DNA of 64,000 nt from Chiridota heheva (GCA_020152595.1 JAIGNY010001671.1:441001-505000); one strand, 5' to 3'; shown: positions 35,704 through 48,407, counted from the first letter of the stretch. Notes: generated by a model not told the origin, from the letters alone. Program-made: numbers and translations.

Positions 35704-36417
35704 GGTGTGATGGCATGTGGCTCGCGTGGTGGGATGCCATCTGGATTTCAGGTGTGGTGGCATGTGGCTCGCGTGGTGGGATGCCATCTGGATTTCAGGT
35801 GTGATGGCATGTGGCTCGCGTGGTGGGATGCCATCTGGATTTCAGGTGTGATGGCATGTGGCTCGCGTGGTGGGATGCCATCTGGATTTCAGGTGTGATG
35901 GTGGGGTGGGATGCCATCTGGATTTCAGGTGTGATGGCATGTTGCTCCTGTGGTGGGATGCCATCTGGATTTCAGGTGTGGTGGCATGTGGCTCGCAAGT
36001 GGGATGCCATCTGGATTTCAGGTGTGGTGGCATGTGGCTCGCGTGGTGGGATGCCATCTGGATTTCAGGTGTGGTGGCATGTGGCTTGGTGGTGGAATGA
36101 CATTTGGATTTCAGGTGTGGTGGCATGTGGCTCGCGTGGTGGTATGACATTTGGATTTCAGGTGTGGTGGCATGTGGCTCGCGTGGTGAGATGCCATCTG
36201 GATTTCAGGTGTGGTGGCATGTGGCTCGCGTGGTGGTATGACATTTGGATTTCAGGGTGTGGTGGCATGTGGCTCGCGTGGTGAGATGACATGGTGGTAT
36301 GACATTTGGATTTCAGGGTGTGGTGGCATGTGGCTCGCGTGGTGAGATGACATTTGGATTTCAGGTGTGGTGGCATGTGGCTTGCGTGGTGGGATGACAT
36401 TTGGATTTCAGGTGTGG
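35704..36417 (+). repeat. 47-bp minisatellite in last 14-3-3 intron
   Basis: About 15 units containing GGCATGTGGCTCGCGTGG, GGGATGCCATCTGGATTT and CAGGTG, with period 47 (35704 to 35751). Some units are shortened. The TGGATTTCAG|GTGTGG segment looks like an acceptor joined directly to a donor. About 390 bp after the donor of exon 34956-35311. Confidence 0.95.
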
Positions 36418-36837
36418 TTGCATGTGATATAAAGAGTGGAATGAAGGGTGGATTGGCATTTGAGACAAGAGGGTGGCAAGTGTGTTATTAGTGGTAGGGG
36501 GGGGGGGGGGGGTTGAATGAAAATTTCATGCCAAAAAATATTTGTTGAACTATCATACATTTTCTGCCATATGTGACAGAGTGCAATTTTCATGTTTCAA
36601 TTCTTCAAGTCAAAAAAAATACATCTGCCTGGTTATCATATATTCAATCAAGATGATATCACACGCAAAAGGAGCGTGGAACATTAGAATGGAACAAAAG
36701 TATAATTTGATTTGGTACACGACTCCTTCTTGTACCTCTTCCCAATATTCAAAAAGGTTTATATTGAGAGGTCCAGAATAAAACACTTATTACCCTGGAG
36801 CACAATTTTTAATGGTACAAGAACTATTATAGCTCTA

Positions 36838-37815
36838 GTCATACCCACCCGTCTTCCCCAGCTGTACCCACCTGTTTTTGCCATAGCCCCAGCTGTACCC
36901 ACATGTTTTTACCATAGCCCCAGCTTTACCCACACGTTTTTACCATAGCCCCAGCTGTACCCTCCCATTCTTACCATCGCCCCAGCTGTCCCCTCCCATT
37001 CTTACCATCGCCCCAGCTGTACCCTCCCATTCTTACCATGGCCCCAGCTGTACCCTCCCATTCTTACCATCGCCTCAGCTGTACCCACCCGTTTGTACCA
37101 TAGCCCAAACTGTACTCACCCGCTTTTACCATAGCCCCACCTGTACCCACCCATTTTCACCATTGCCCCATCTGTACCCTCCCATTCTTACCGTCGCCCC
37201 ACCTGTACCCTACCGTTCTTACCATTGCCTCAGCTGTACCCTCCCATTCTTGCCATCGCCCCAACTGTACCCACCCACTCTTATCATCGCCCCAGCTGTA
37301 CCCTCCCAATCTTACCGTCGCCCCACCTGTACCCTACTGTCTTACCATTGCCCCAGCTGTACCCTCCCATTCTTACCATCGCCCCAGCTGTACCCTCCCA
37401 TTCTTACCATTGCCCCAACTGTACCCACCCACTCTTATCATCGCCCCAGCTGCACCCTCCCAATCTTATCGTCGCCTCAGCTGTACCCTCCCATTCTTAC
37501 CATCGCCCCAGCTGTACCCTCCCAATCTTACCGTCGCCCCACCTGTACCCACCCACTCTTATCATCGCCCCAGCTGTACCCTCCCAATCTTACCGTCGCC
37601 CCACCTGTACCCTACCGTTCTTACCATTGCCTCAGCTGTACCCTCCCATTCTTACCATCACCCCAACTGTACCCATTCACTCTTATCATCGCCCCAGCTG
37701 CACCCTCCCATTCTTTCCATCACCCTAACTACATGTACTCTCCCATTCTTACCATCGTCCCAGCTGTACCTACCCGTTTTTATCATAGCTTCAATTGTAC
37801 CCACCTGTTCTTACC
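36838..37815 (+). repeat. 31-bp minisatellite before the terminal 14-3-3 exon
   Basis: About 31 units of a pyrimidine-rich 31-mer (CCCCAGCTGTACCCTCCCAT then TCTTACCATCG). Each unit has a C/T run ending in CCCCAG, similar to a 3' splice site. The array stops about 25 bp before the true acceptor TTTTGCAG of exon 37840. All three frames stay open across it because 31 is not divisible by 3 and the unit has no stops in any frame. Confidence 0.96.
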
Positions 37816-37839
37816 ATCATACTTTATTCTCTTTTGCAG

Positions 37840-37895
37840 ATACTGGTGAGAAGCTGGATGTGGAGGACTGTGATGCCACTGATGTTGTTTCTTGA
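37840..37895 (+). CDS. YWHAE-like: 14-3-3 protein, epsilon-like: terminal coding exon with stop
   Basis: After a CTCTTTTGCAG acceptor, this exon completes an Asp codon and encodes TGEKLDVEDCDATDVVS followed by TGA (37893-37895). 14-3-3 proteins end in a variable, usually acidic, disordered tail that can fold over the groove. This tail is only mildly acidic, contains a Cys, and differs from the vertebrate epsilon ending (DVEDENQ) apart from the short DVED core. The acceptor lies about 25 bp after the last unit of a 31-bp minisatellite, so the polypyrimidine tract is almost the only unique intron sequence before the exon. Confidence 0.94.
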
Positions 37896-38217
37896 AACTT
37901 ACACAAATAAGGTGTTCTTCCCCATTGGTATTCTATCCATCAAAATATAAAAACCCTTAACAGGGGAAAAAATGTACAAAATTTTAAAAATATAAAAAAG
38001 AGGAAAAGCAAAAAATTGTAAACATCAAAATTGAAACTACTTGTTTGTGCTATTCATAACGTTCCCATAAGTAGGGATTAGTGTCGCAAATGTTCAATTA
38101 AATGCATTCAAGGTGTTGAAAAAAGTGACAAAAAAAAGGAAATAATCTTTGATTTATCCAGATCATTATTAGTTGGTATTATTTAAGTCTTAGAATTGTT
38201 TCATTATAAAAAATAAA
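37896..38217 (+). other. Proximal 14-3-3 3' UTR with candidate poly(A) signal
   Basis: This AT-rich non-coding sequence directly follows the 14-3-3 stop codon. An AATAAA hexamer at 38212-38217 sits in an A-rich run. Further AATAAA hexamers occur downstream, for example 43086-43091, which is followed by GU-rich sequence, so a much longer UTR is possible. No transcript evidence is available to choose between them. Confidence 0.4.
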
Positions 38218-38974
38218 AAAATAGCTTCAAGCACATGTTCTTCAATTATGTTCTGTTTTGGTTGGTGCTTCCTCACCAAGCAATAGTAAATTGTGTTTTG
38301 AATTTCACCTGCTTGGGTTTGACAATCACAAATATAGTAGAAGTTCCCTGTCTGCATCTGTTTATATTAGACAGTGCAACTTGGAATTCCGAAGAGGGAA
38401 TTGAAACTATGACATTGACTCAAGAGTTTGACAAATCACTTGTCCGGCTCCCCTGGGACAACCTTTGCAGGACAACCATAATGTTTGCAAGCTCTGTCCT
38501 GTGGACAACTTTTTTGTTAACATAAAATGTATGAAGCTTGTACACAGGGCAACCATAGTTGCTTCATGACAACAATAACTTTAGGTAGCTATACCCAGGT
38601 TGATCTCGGATTGATTTGTTGATTCTTGCGTTGATTTACTCAGCTCCCTCCGAGATTGGGTATTCTATCAGATTGTGCCATTCTATTTATTATTACTTCC
38701 ACACAGTGGATGCTTTGAGCTTTTTTTCCATTTACTTCCTACACATGATTGTATCCTAGAATAGTCTCAAGCCTAAAATTTATAAATGAAACAAATTACT
38801 TGCCGTATTGTTCGACCATTCCTGCTGTTATTCAAAAAAGGTGCGTTTATTTTGTAGGTAGTACTTAATCAATTAAGACCAAAGATATGTTTTTTTTTCC
38901 ATTTGTTGCCTGACCACAAGAAAACAGGCATTCAAGTCTTATTATAAATTTAGGATGTAGAAATAATTTGATCT

Positions 38975-39066
38975 GATCCTTCACCAATTTTCCATCTTAT
39001 TCTTTCACCATTTTTTCATCTTATTCTTTCACCATTTTTTCATCTTTTTCCTTCACCATTTTTTAT
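38975..39066 (+). repeat. 24-bp repeat, four units
   Basis: TTCTTTCACCATTTTTTCAT plus CTTA, pyrimidine-rich, four units, about 1.1 kb downstream of the 14-3-3 stop codon. Confidence 0.85.
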
Positions 39067-40149
39067 TTAAATTTGGTACGAGATTTACATAGCCTGCTGT
39101 GTTATTGTAACTTTGTAGTCTGTGATGGTGATTTGAAACAATAAATGTGTTGAGAGTAACGAGGATTTAATGATAATAATACAGGGAACGTCAATGAATA
39201 TTACATTATGGAAATTGTACGAGCTTTTCAATAGCTTACCTGTGAACAATAAACCAAACAGTGGTCGTTTGTCGAGATACTCTGAAATTGAATCCATAGG
39301 CTTAAAGGTCTATTTATGATTAGTTTTGATAGCAAAAGAATTTGCACAAGTCATTTTCAAAGTTTTAACTTTCTTTAAGGTTTTTCTTTTTTCTTCTTCT
39401 TTGACTTGGTAATCTTGGGGCCATTATCATCTTTTAAGGACAAATGTTCTCAAATTCATCAGTTTATCATCAAACAAATGGTTCCCCTAATTTTGAATGC
39501 AATATTTCATGCGATAAATGAAATTTTCTTGAATTAGATGCAGCTAGAATTGAAATATTTTTGCCAAGTTGTCCTGCCATAATTGATTATTTGGGTGAAT
39601 CGGGTGTTTCTAATTACAGTCTGGTGATTTGATTATATTTATGAATAAGGAGCATGCTTCATTTTATACCACAATTGTTTAAATCATTTGTAACATTGGC
39701 AGGATCAAATGCGCATTGCTAATGTAACAGTTCATCTAGAAATTTGTCTTTGCATGAAATGCGTTTGGATTGACTATTATTTGTTTTTGTTGGAAATGCT
39801 TCCCTTTCAGTGAGTATGCAAAATGTATGTTCTTTGTCAAAGGATAACAAGGGACCAATTCATCAGTTGATTTAGCAATAAAGAAGAGATCAAAAGTCAT
39901 AGTTTTGGCTTGTGGTGAAGAACATGATTTGTAAGGTTAGTACTTCATGTTCAACCTAATTGGCACATTGTGAGCTTAATAAAATTGTCTGCTTCAAATT
40001 AACAATCTGGTTCTGGAAATTGCCACTTAAGCAGCCCATTCTTTGTTTAATATTGTATTGTATCCTTGACCTAAACAGATGTTGCCCGGGAGGTATTGCA
40101 TACTGTGGCATTGCCGGGGACTGTGTAGAGGGGGGAATTGGGAAATTGT

Positions 40150-40880
40150 AACAATTCGTCAAATTAAAGGAACATTTGGTCAAACTATTTGAAATATTTC
40201 AACACATTTCCAGAAAATTGATATAAACTTCCTTTTAATTGCCTAAAAATGAAGGAATTTAAATCGAAGAAAATTCCCTGAATATGAAGGTAAAATTTTC
40301 TGAATTTCTGGTCAAATTTGTCAACAAATTTCCCCAGAAATTACAAAAAAATCCTCAAGATTGCCTTAAAGAATAAAAGAAATTTCCTGAAAATTGCCAA
40401 AAGTGAAGGAATTTTCCTTAAAATGGAAGAAAAATTCCTGAAAATGAAGATAAAATTGAAGGAAGTGGTAAAATTATTTTAAATTCTGGTCAAATTTCGC
40501 GAAAATTGGTGATTTTTTCCCCTTGAAAGTTGACAATTTCCTCAATTTAAGAAAATTGCCTACAAATAAACAAATTTCCATAAAATCGTTAAACAATTCA
40601 TGGAAAAAGGAAAGTGCCCAAAAATGAATGAAATTTCCAGAATATTGCCAAAATATGAACAAATTTCCCCAAAATTGTCAAACAATTCACCGAATTCGTA
40701 AGGAAAGTACCCAAAAATAAACAAAATTTTCTAAAGATTTCAAACAATTCACAGAAATTGTAAGAAAATTACCTCAGAAATAAACGAAATTTCCAGAAAA
40801 TTGCTCAAACAGTCCCAAATTCCTGAAAATTGTCAATTCATGTAAAAATTGAAAGGAAAGTGCCTGGAAATGAATAAAAT
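40150..40880 (+). repeat. Degenerate A-rich repeat region
   Basis: About 730 bp of loosely repeated AAATTTCCTGAAAATTG, GCCTAAAAATGAAGGAA and similar phrases at about 35-40 bp spacing. Highly diverged minisatellite. No coding content. Confidence 0.7.
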
Positions 40881-43800
40881 TTCCTTCCTGATTAGCAGCT
40901 ACGTCAGTGATGGAACATAATCCCCCTCCCCTTACACCTGGAGGTGACCCTTCCTACGCCTCTGCCTAACACTATATGTACCAATATGGTTGGGAGGTAG
41001 TACAGGGTTTAATATGAATGATGGTGCCTTTTATTTAAGCCATTTTTACTTTTGCACTTCCAAAATTGCTCCGTGGTCTTTGAATGTAGGGTCTACCTTT
41101 TTTAAATGAAGTGCAGAGATATCTTACATTCATTGTCACATCTCTAGAACAGTGAACAGAATTACTATATTAGAGTGTATGAAAACTTTTCTCAGAAGTA
41201 AATATGGGGTTTTCTTTGTGGCAATGTCACTTTAGAGACATTGCACTGAATTAATTATCCTGGTCCTATTTCGAGTGGTGCTAGTTTTTTTTTTTTTGGA
41301 ATTTGGCGAAGAAAGGGCAAATAACGTGGTAGTTGTTGTTCGCATTGTGTTTGTATGTTGATTTGTATGATAGGTATTTTTTTTTTTATTAATGAAAAAT
41401 ATGAGACATTGTGATTGGTTAATTGTCAAGACTAAGTACAGTTAATGTGGAGGTGAAAAATGAATCAAGAGTGGTTTAAAAGAAGAGAGTTAAGGTTAAA
41501 ACAGACAAGTTTGTAGGGAAAATATTCAGTTTCATTGTTTTGTCAAGGGCACAAAGAAATTAATTTCAGATGATCGTTTTGAATTACTGCTTGATTAAAT
41601 GCTGGATAATCCGTGTAAGGTGTTAGCCTGGAGAAGAGAATACCAATATGATCCAACGTTTCTGATTGGCGAAATTATTTACACATTCACAGACCAGCCA
41701 ATCAAATACTGCCATGTAAGTGACGTTACGAGATTGATGAAGCATTTTTCTTGAGACATATTTAAGTGTTGATTTTGAAGAATTACAAAGTAACTTCCTT
41801 GTACTCTGAAACTGGTCACATTTTGGAATTGGCTGTAGCGGAATGATTTCTTTCAGTTCAGGGTGATTTCTCACTTTTCATTTGAAAACATGTTTGTTGA
41901 GGAAATTCATCAGGCATAGTCACGATTCCAGCTTTTAAAAAAAAAGTATTATGAAGAATGCTTCAAAATATTTACAAGTGTGACGGAATATTCTCTGGAT
42001 TGCTTTTTTTCAAACTCTTCTCTTGTTCCATTTTAATTGCACAATTTTTTTTTTTTTAAGAACAACAGCGATCCTCAATAAGTCCACAAAATCAAAAGCT
42101 TTTATGTAAATTTTTGAAAGATTCTGCCCTGAAGATATATTAGATTCATTCTGAACCTCAGCAGCTTTTTTATAATACTTTTTTTTCCTCCAATTTATCT
42201 CATCTTAAACATTTTAATTTATTGTTTTCCTGTTCAAGAGATAGATATAAATCAAGTTGTTCCCATAATCAGGTTGTCAGTATGTCAAGAAAAGACCATT
42301 TGTTAATGCATAGAATATTCTGCTCCCGATTCTTGCATAAACGTTGACATAGATTTTAAAACTGGGTTGCGGCATGAAAATTTGGTTGTTTACTAAACTT
42401 TGCTATTAAGAAATCTTCCGCTTTGATAACCCATGCAGATTTTATTGTATAACAAGTTCAATCAATTTTGAGTTCAGTCGTGAAAATAGAGGAAAAGGAG
42501 GACATAAATTTTAAAGGGTGGTGGTAACTGGGAAGAGAGTTGCATTTCCTGTGGTTTTGATTGGGCGGATTCACTTGCAGTAACATTCCATGAAAAGTTG
42601 TGAATTTAGATAATAGTAGTACATTTTGTTATTTAATCCCACTGAAAAAAAGGAATGTTTTGCAAAATTTCCTTAGTGTTTGAATTTTGACGATTTTCTT
42701 AATTCATTTTGGTTTTTGAGGCTGTTCATTCGTGAGTTGTTGCGTGAAATAATACATTTTTCACAAGGATGATTTAAAAAAAAAAAAAAAAAAAAAAATA
42801 GTTTTATTGCATCAAAACTTTTGCAATTGTTTATGAAGTGAATGTAGTTGTAATTCAACGAAAATGCTGTGCTATTCATTTGGGTTTTTTAATATATTTT
42901 TTGCTTGCATGCTCGCTTAGTGATTAGGAAATTGCTTGTTCGGCTTAAGATTTTGATGTATGGGCATGTTGTCAAAACCTACTGAAGTTGTAGAAAGATG
43001 AATGTGTTGTCTAAAGTGTAGCTGCAAAAGTTATTCATGTAATGTGTACAGTAATGTATAAGCTATCAATTTGAGAGTGTATTGAAATAAACAAACAGTG
43101 TAAATGTGTATACCACAACCACAAACAATGTGATTCATGCGTCTCTTGTTTTTTATCTTCATTAAAGCTTGATGGGGATGGAGACCGGCCGGCATTGATG
43201 GGATTCCCACATGTAAATGTTATGGAACCACTCTGATGGTAGATAAATGGCGGTGCAATATGTTAAATTTGTTCGTCAAATCTTTTTATGGGATGTATTG
43301 TAATTTGTAATTTTTGTGTGGAAAAAAAATATTGTATGATCTCGTAATGTTGGTAAGGTTTTTAATCAAGAAAATTAATCTTGTTTTTATTTCAAGAGGA
43401 CTTGCATAGAAATTACTGAAGAAACCAACTACCTGATAGTCAACTTTTAAGTTGTCTCACTTGTGTAAGAAGGACTAATGAGGAATGTTTATTGTGCATG
43501 GTTGGAATTGAACATTCACTTTGTCAACAATTGTATTTAAAGGAAAAATTAAAAGTGGTTTTCTTCAGAATTCCCTCAGGTGGTAAAATAAAATTACAAG
43601 ATTCTCTTTTACAATGCTTTTCATGCCACGAAATCTGATGGAGAAATACAGGGAAGTGAGGATATGTCCATAAGGTAGACTTTCCATGCCAGCTGTTTTT
43701 ATGCAAATGAGACATGCACATGAGACATACCTTGAATAAATCCTTAACAGAACGAGTCGTTTCTTCACTATTTTGTTTCTTTAAGAGGATGAACTTGCGG

Positions 43801-44560
43801 ACTATACGGAACTAATCCTTTAAGACGAGAACAGGTAGAACAAAAAGAAACAAGAAAAAAGATTTTTTTTCTAAATTTAATCAATTCAAATTTTTTATTT
43901 ATCTTACATTTATCTCAGCCACTCTTTCATAAATGCCATAATGATGTGCATCCCACTCTCGCAAATAAATTATGAATATAGGTAACACCACGAAAACGTC
44001 CATACTGATCCCAATCATGGGAAGAAAAGGTATATATATTTTACAACATTTTTCCTGTTGCTATTTACACATTAGCTTTGAACAGATCTTCCTGAGATGA
44101 GAAAACAACTTATCTTGATTCAGAACCACATGAACAAGATTGTGAAGTTAGAAAAGAAATTTAACCTAATTATTATATAACAAATTTCCATCAGCAAAAA
44201 CAATTAATTCAATGTTCCATTTCTTGAAAATCAAAATCATCTCAAGATTTTTATGTAAATCAAAGGTAATTTTCAAATTTACACGGTATACAATGACCAA
44301 CAGGAATTTCCTGGATAGTTGATTTCTTTACGAGAGTCAACCTCTGGAGGCAAGAAAAAAAACAACCATGTTTTCATAAACATTTCTGCTGATTCTTGGA
44401 AGGTTTACTTCATTTGCACGTTAAACATTTGAGATCTTGAAAATAATTTAATAAATGCTGTTAACACTTCTAGTTCCAAGATAAATACATTATTAAATTT
44501 CGAGATAAGCCACTTTCAAGATAAAAAATACTTTTTTGTTTCAAATACTCAACACTGCTT

Positions 44561-44985
44561 CAGTTTCAGAGATTGAACAGTTTCAGAGATTGAACAGTTT
44601 CAGAGATTGAACAGTTTCAGAGATTGAACAGTTTCAGAGATTGAACAGTTTCAGAGATCGAACAGTTTCAGAGATTGAACCGTTTCAGAGATTGAACAGT
44701 TTCAGAGATCGAACAGTTTCAGAGATGGAACAGTTTCAGAGATTGAACAGTTCCAGAGATTGAACAGTTCCAGAGATTGAACAGTTTCAGAGATTGAACA
44801 GTTTCAGAGATTGAACAGTTTCAGAGATTGAACAGTTTCAGAGATTGAACAGTTTCAGAGATTAAACAGTTGCAGAGATTGAACAGTTTCAGAGATTGAA
44901 CAGTTTCAGAGATTGAACAGTTTCAGAGATTGAACAGTTTCAGAGATTGAACAGTTGCAGAGATTGAACAGTTTCAGAGATGGAA
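44561..44985 (+). repeat. 17-bp minisatellite, 25 units
   Basis: CAGTTTCAGAGATTGAA repeated 25 times (425 bp) with rare substitutions (GATCGAA, CAGTTCC, CAGTTGC). It opens the first of three homologous segments covering 44.5-46.6 kb. Confidence 0.95.
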
Positions 44986-46090
44986 CACAGTTGCTCAATA
45001 TGAAAGATGGGCTATTATTTATTATAATGATATTAATTGCACTTTTTTTCTCAAGAATCCATACCAGTCCTTTCAGGTCTGCAGACACGACATATTTAAT
45101 CAAGTATTGTTTAATTGATTCCACAAAGACTTGGAGTAAGCTTTGATTACACAGATCTCTTTGGTTATAAATACAGCGGGTAGTTGCAGAGGTACGACAG
45201 CCCAAATCCAGTATTTTAATTTAAATTTAGCTTGTCATTGCCCTTTTCAACTCTTGAAAAAGTATAAATCAATGTATTGTTTGTTTAATGGCACCTACCC
45301 ATACCTGGATGCGTGTCAAATCAGTTATGGTATCACTTCACTACAGAATGCCATAGTAGGACCAGAAACAAATCTCCTATACAGAATACAGCGAGGATCA
45401 TGAAAGATCCATTTTGACATCTGCCTGAAAACAATAACAGTACACACACATTTCTTCCACTATCATGTTTTTTCACTTTCGTAAACGATTTCAAGATAAA
45501 ATACTAATTTTTTGTGTTTCAAATACGCAACAAAGTAATATAGTTTCAAAGATAGAACACAATCGATTTGAAAGATACCTATTAGTAATCATAAAGATAT
45601 TAATTGCACTCTTTAAGAATGTTTTCAAGATATAATCACTCCAGTCCTTTCAGGTCTGCAGATATCCAGAATAAGTACTTCCTCAATTGTTTCCTAAAAC
45701 ACCCTTAAGTTAAAAAACTACAATGGGTAGTTGAAGAGGTACGAAAGCCCTATACAAGTACCTTATTTTAAACTTCAAATTCAGCCAGTGATTGCCCAGT
45801 CCCAACTATTGATAAAAGTATATATAAATCAGTTAAGTCTGGGCCTAATCAGCTATGTAATCACCTCACCATAGCATGTAATATTAGAGCCAGAACCCAA
45901 TATCATACAGAGACGATCTCAAGATGGAAGCTTCATTTTAATATTCATGTGAAAACAATGACAGTACACACACATTACTTCCACTATCACGTTATCTTGA
46001 AAATCGTTCAATAAAAAATGCTAGCAACGCTGATGCTTAAGTTTTCAAATAAATTCAGTTTCATTACACCAGTTTAAAAATAACATACGT

Positions 46091-46250
46091 TTCAAATATG
46101 TATCAAAGTGAATCAGTTAAATATGCAACAAAGTGAATCAGTTAAATATGCAACAAAGTGATTCAGTTAAATATGCAACAAAGTGATTCAATTTAAGTAT
46201 GCAACAAAGTGATACAGTTTAAATATGCAACAAAGTGATACAGTTTCAGA
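46091..46250 (+). repeat. 25-bp minisatellite, about 6 units
   Basis: Units ATGCAACAAAGTGATTCAGT plus TAAAT, with GAATCAG, GATTCAG and GATACAG variants. It lies at the start of the third homologous segment, at the position corresponding to the 17-bp array of the first segment. Confidence 0.9.
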
Positions 46251-48163
46251 GATAAAACAGTCAATTTGTAAAATGGCCTATTATTAATTATAAAAACACA
46301 ATTGCACTCTTACAGGATGTTTCCCAAGATACAATCACTTCAGGTCTACAGATATCCAAAAATAGTGGTTGGTAAAAGGTATAACAGCCCTATACCAGTA
46401 TGTTGATAACAACTTAAGTTTGGGTTTAATGGCACCTGATCCGCTATGGTGTCACTTCATCATCAAGTGTTATAGTAGGACCAGAAACTTATCTCGTACA
46501 GAGACCAACATGGAAGCTTCATTTTAATATATGTGTGAAAACAATGACAGTACACACACTTCTTCCACAATTTTATTTCGATAAAATGAATATCTTGATA
46601 AAAGAAAATTACTATTTTATTAGGTACTTTATACCTAGCAGTTCAAAAGAAAAAGTATGAAATCGAACTTCAAAAGTAACTAATGGAATTTTCAACCCTA
46701 AAAATGATATCATTCTTATAATTTTTTCTACATAAATAATGTAATACCTAAAAGTTGAACAACGGTTCAAAAAATTCTAGCACATTTACTCTCAGAGCAA
46801 ATTTTTTAATTACCCTTATTTTAAAATTTTAATTTAACTTATTTTTACCTCCATTTTTACATTAAAAACAATATATATATTACAACAATATATATTTACA
46901 TTAGAAAATAACATTCACTCTTTGAATCGGACCAAATCACTTAATAATTCCTTTTAGCTTGAATCAGTAACAATTATGTTAAAAGATTCCTTGCTTAGGA
47001 GTAATGCCAACAGAGGAGGCACAGGTAATATTTCATACAAATCACAGTTTTAGGATTTTAACATTCTTATTCAATACATTTAAAAAAATCAATTGATAAA
47101 ATTTTACATATGAATGAATTATTCAATGAAATCCTTAATTTCAAGAATTAATTTTGTTCTATTGAATGAATTTGATTATCCTACCTTTCAAATTTTATCA
47201 TTTAACTTGTACTTTAAGATCCTGCATTTCCGACACACCAGTCAAGAAAATGTTTTATAAAGCTATTCAAACAAATCGATTCTCAGGTTGTGAAAAACAT
47301 GACAATCGCTTTTTTCAATTGTCTAGCCCATTGCTTTTTTCAGTTGTCTAAATCATAGACAAGCACATTGGCAGAAACTAAAAACAAAATTTCATGCAAG
47401 TACACAACCTATGAAACAGCAGTAAAGCACCTCATTAACCTGCAAAGAGCATATGAATCATCTCACAGGCTCTTATTAAATTTGTTGAATACAGAGGAAT
47501 AATTTTTCATGTTGCCATGGTTACATATTCGGCAGTCACAGCTAAAAATTTAATAATTTTGAGAGGAAAAATAAGTCGGTGGGCAACTGGAGGTGATAAT
47601 TCCAGTATTGCTTGTGCTGACCGTAAATATGTAATTCTGTACTTGTTTTGGTAATTGATCTGTTGCTCTTTGAAACGGAAATATATTTGTGTTCTTTATG
47701 CATAGAGGTGTTTTATTTTTCACCTCTTCTAGCTGATGTAAATGATCTTATTCCATGCAGATGAACATAACAATTTATACCCCTTTTCTTAAGTTCTGCA
47801 ACGTTCTTCAAGTACTTTCCTATTTTGATATATTTTGGCAGGTCACATTAACTGACAACAAATTGATTTCTTGTACCTCTTGTCAGTGATCTCTTCTTCA
47901 ACCTGCATGTCAGGTACAAAATGCCCATCATTATACTTTGACAATAATTTACTTTTCTGATAAAAAACGCCAGAACTTTCTTAAAAAGGAAATTTCAATG
48001 TTCATCAAATGTTGAGGGACATGTTACTCATCTACACTTCTCTGAGAATCTGTGATAGTCTGGGTACATACAGGTCCCCATTTTCAGATAAGCAAGAGTA
48101 CAAAGCAATTCCATGGCAAAATTGTCTTTTTTATGTGGCATTCAAATTTGACTTCCAAGATAC

Positions 48164-48407
48164 TTAAAGGGGCACTAGACCAACAAGTGAGAGTGCAATT
48201 TTCCAGAGACTCACAAATATTCAGCAAAGCTTTTTCACCCTCATGGAGAGCTACAAAACTTCTCTAACACCAAGATTTATACCAAGTAGTTATCTAAGGT
48301 TCATGATAAATAATATCTTTATCATTTTGAAAGGCAAAACAGGTCGATAATTTTTTTTTAAAAGACCAAAAAGCCACCCTCACCTATGGACTAGAGTCCC
48401 CCTTCAA
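48164..48407. mobile_element. MITE with GGGGCACT-type inverted ends
   Basis: The left end AAAGGGGCACTAGACCA and the reverse complement of the right end (GAAGGGGGACTCTAGTCCA) align with small indels and continue into GTGAG. About 244 bp. The left flank reads TTAA but the right does not, so a piggyBac-type TTAA duplication is not supported. Superfamily unassigned. Confidence 0.5.

Larger units (their letters stand above)
35312..37839 (+). other. 14-3-3 last intron (2.5 kb), mostly two minisatellites
   Basis: A phase 1 intron. The 47-bp array (35704-36417) and the 31-bp array (36838-37815) make up about two thirds of it. A 16-base G run (36497-36512) lies between them. Long open frames across the 31-bp array, in all three frames and rich in Pro, Ser and Tyr, come from the repeat and are not genes. 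Confidence 0.9.
38218..44529. other. Region downstream of 14-3-3, no gene recognised
   Basis: Besides the repeats listed, it is AT-rich with only short chance frames. A hairpin lies at 38589-38666 (TACCCAGGTTGATCTCGGA against TCCGAGATTGGGTA). A 23-A run lies at 42776-42798. Part may be distal 14-3-3 3' UTR; an AATAAA at 43086 precedes a GU-rich stretch. Confidence 0.45.
44530..46575 (+). repeat. Tandemly triplicated segment (three diverged units)
   Basis: Three units (about 44530-45470, 45480-46010, 46020-46575) share phrases in order: ATTAATTGCACT, TTTCAGGTCTGCAGA, GGTAGTTGCAGAGGTACGA, GGCACCT, CATAGTAGGACCAGAA, ATACAGAG, and ACAATGACAGTACACACAC ending in CTTCCACTATCA. They are non-coding and diverged by many changes. 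Minisatellites grew separately in units 1 and 3. Confidence 0.8.

Noticed and set aside
36838-37895. Pro/Ser/Tyr-rich open frames of 160-230 codons
   Set aside because: A 31-bp unit without stops in any frame keeps all three frames open. One frame runs into the real terminal 14-3-3 exon only because that exon follows the array.
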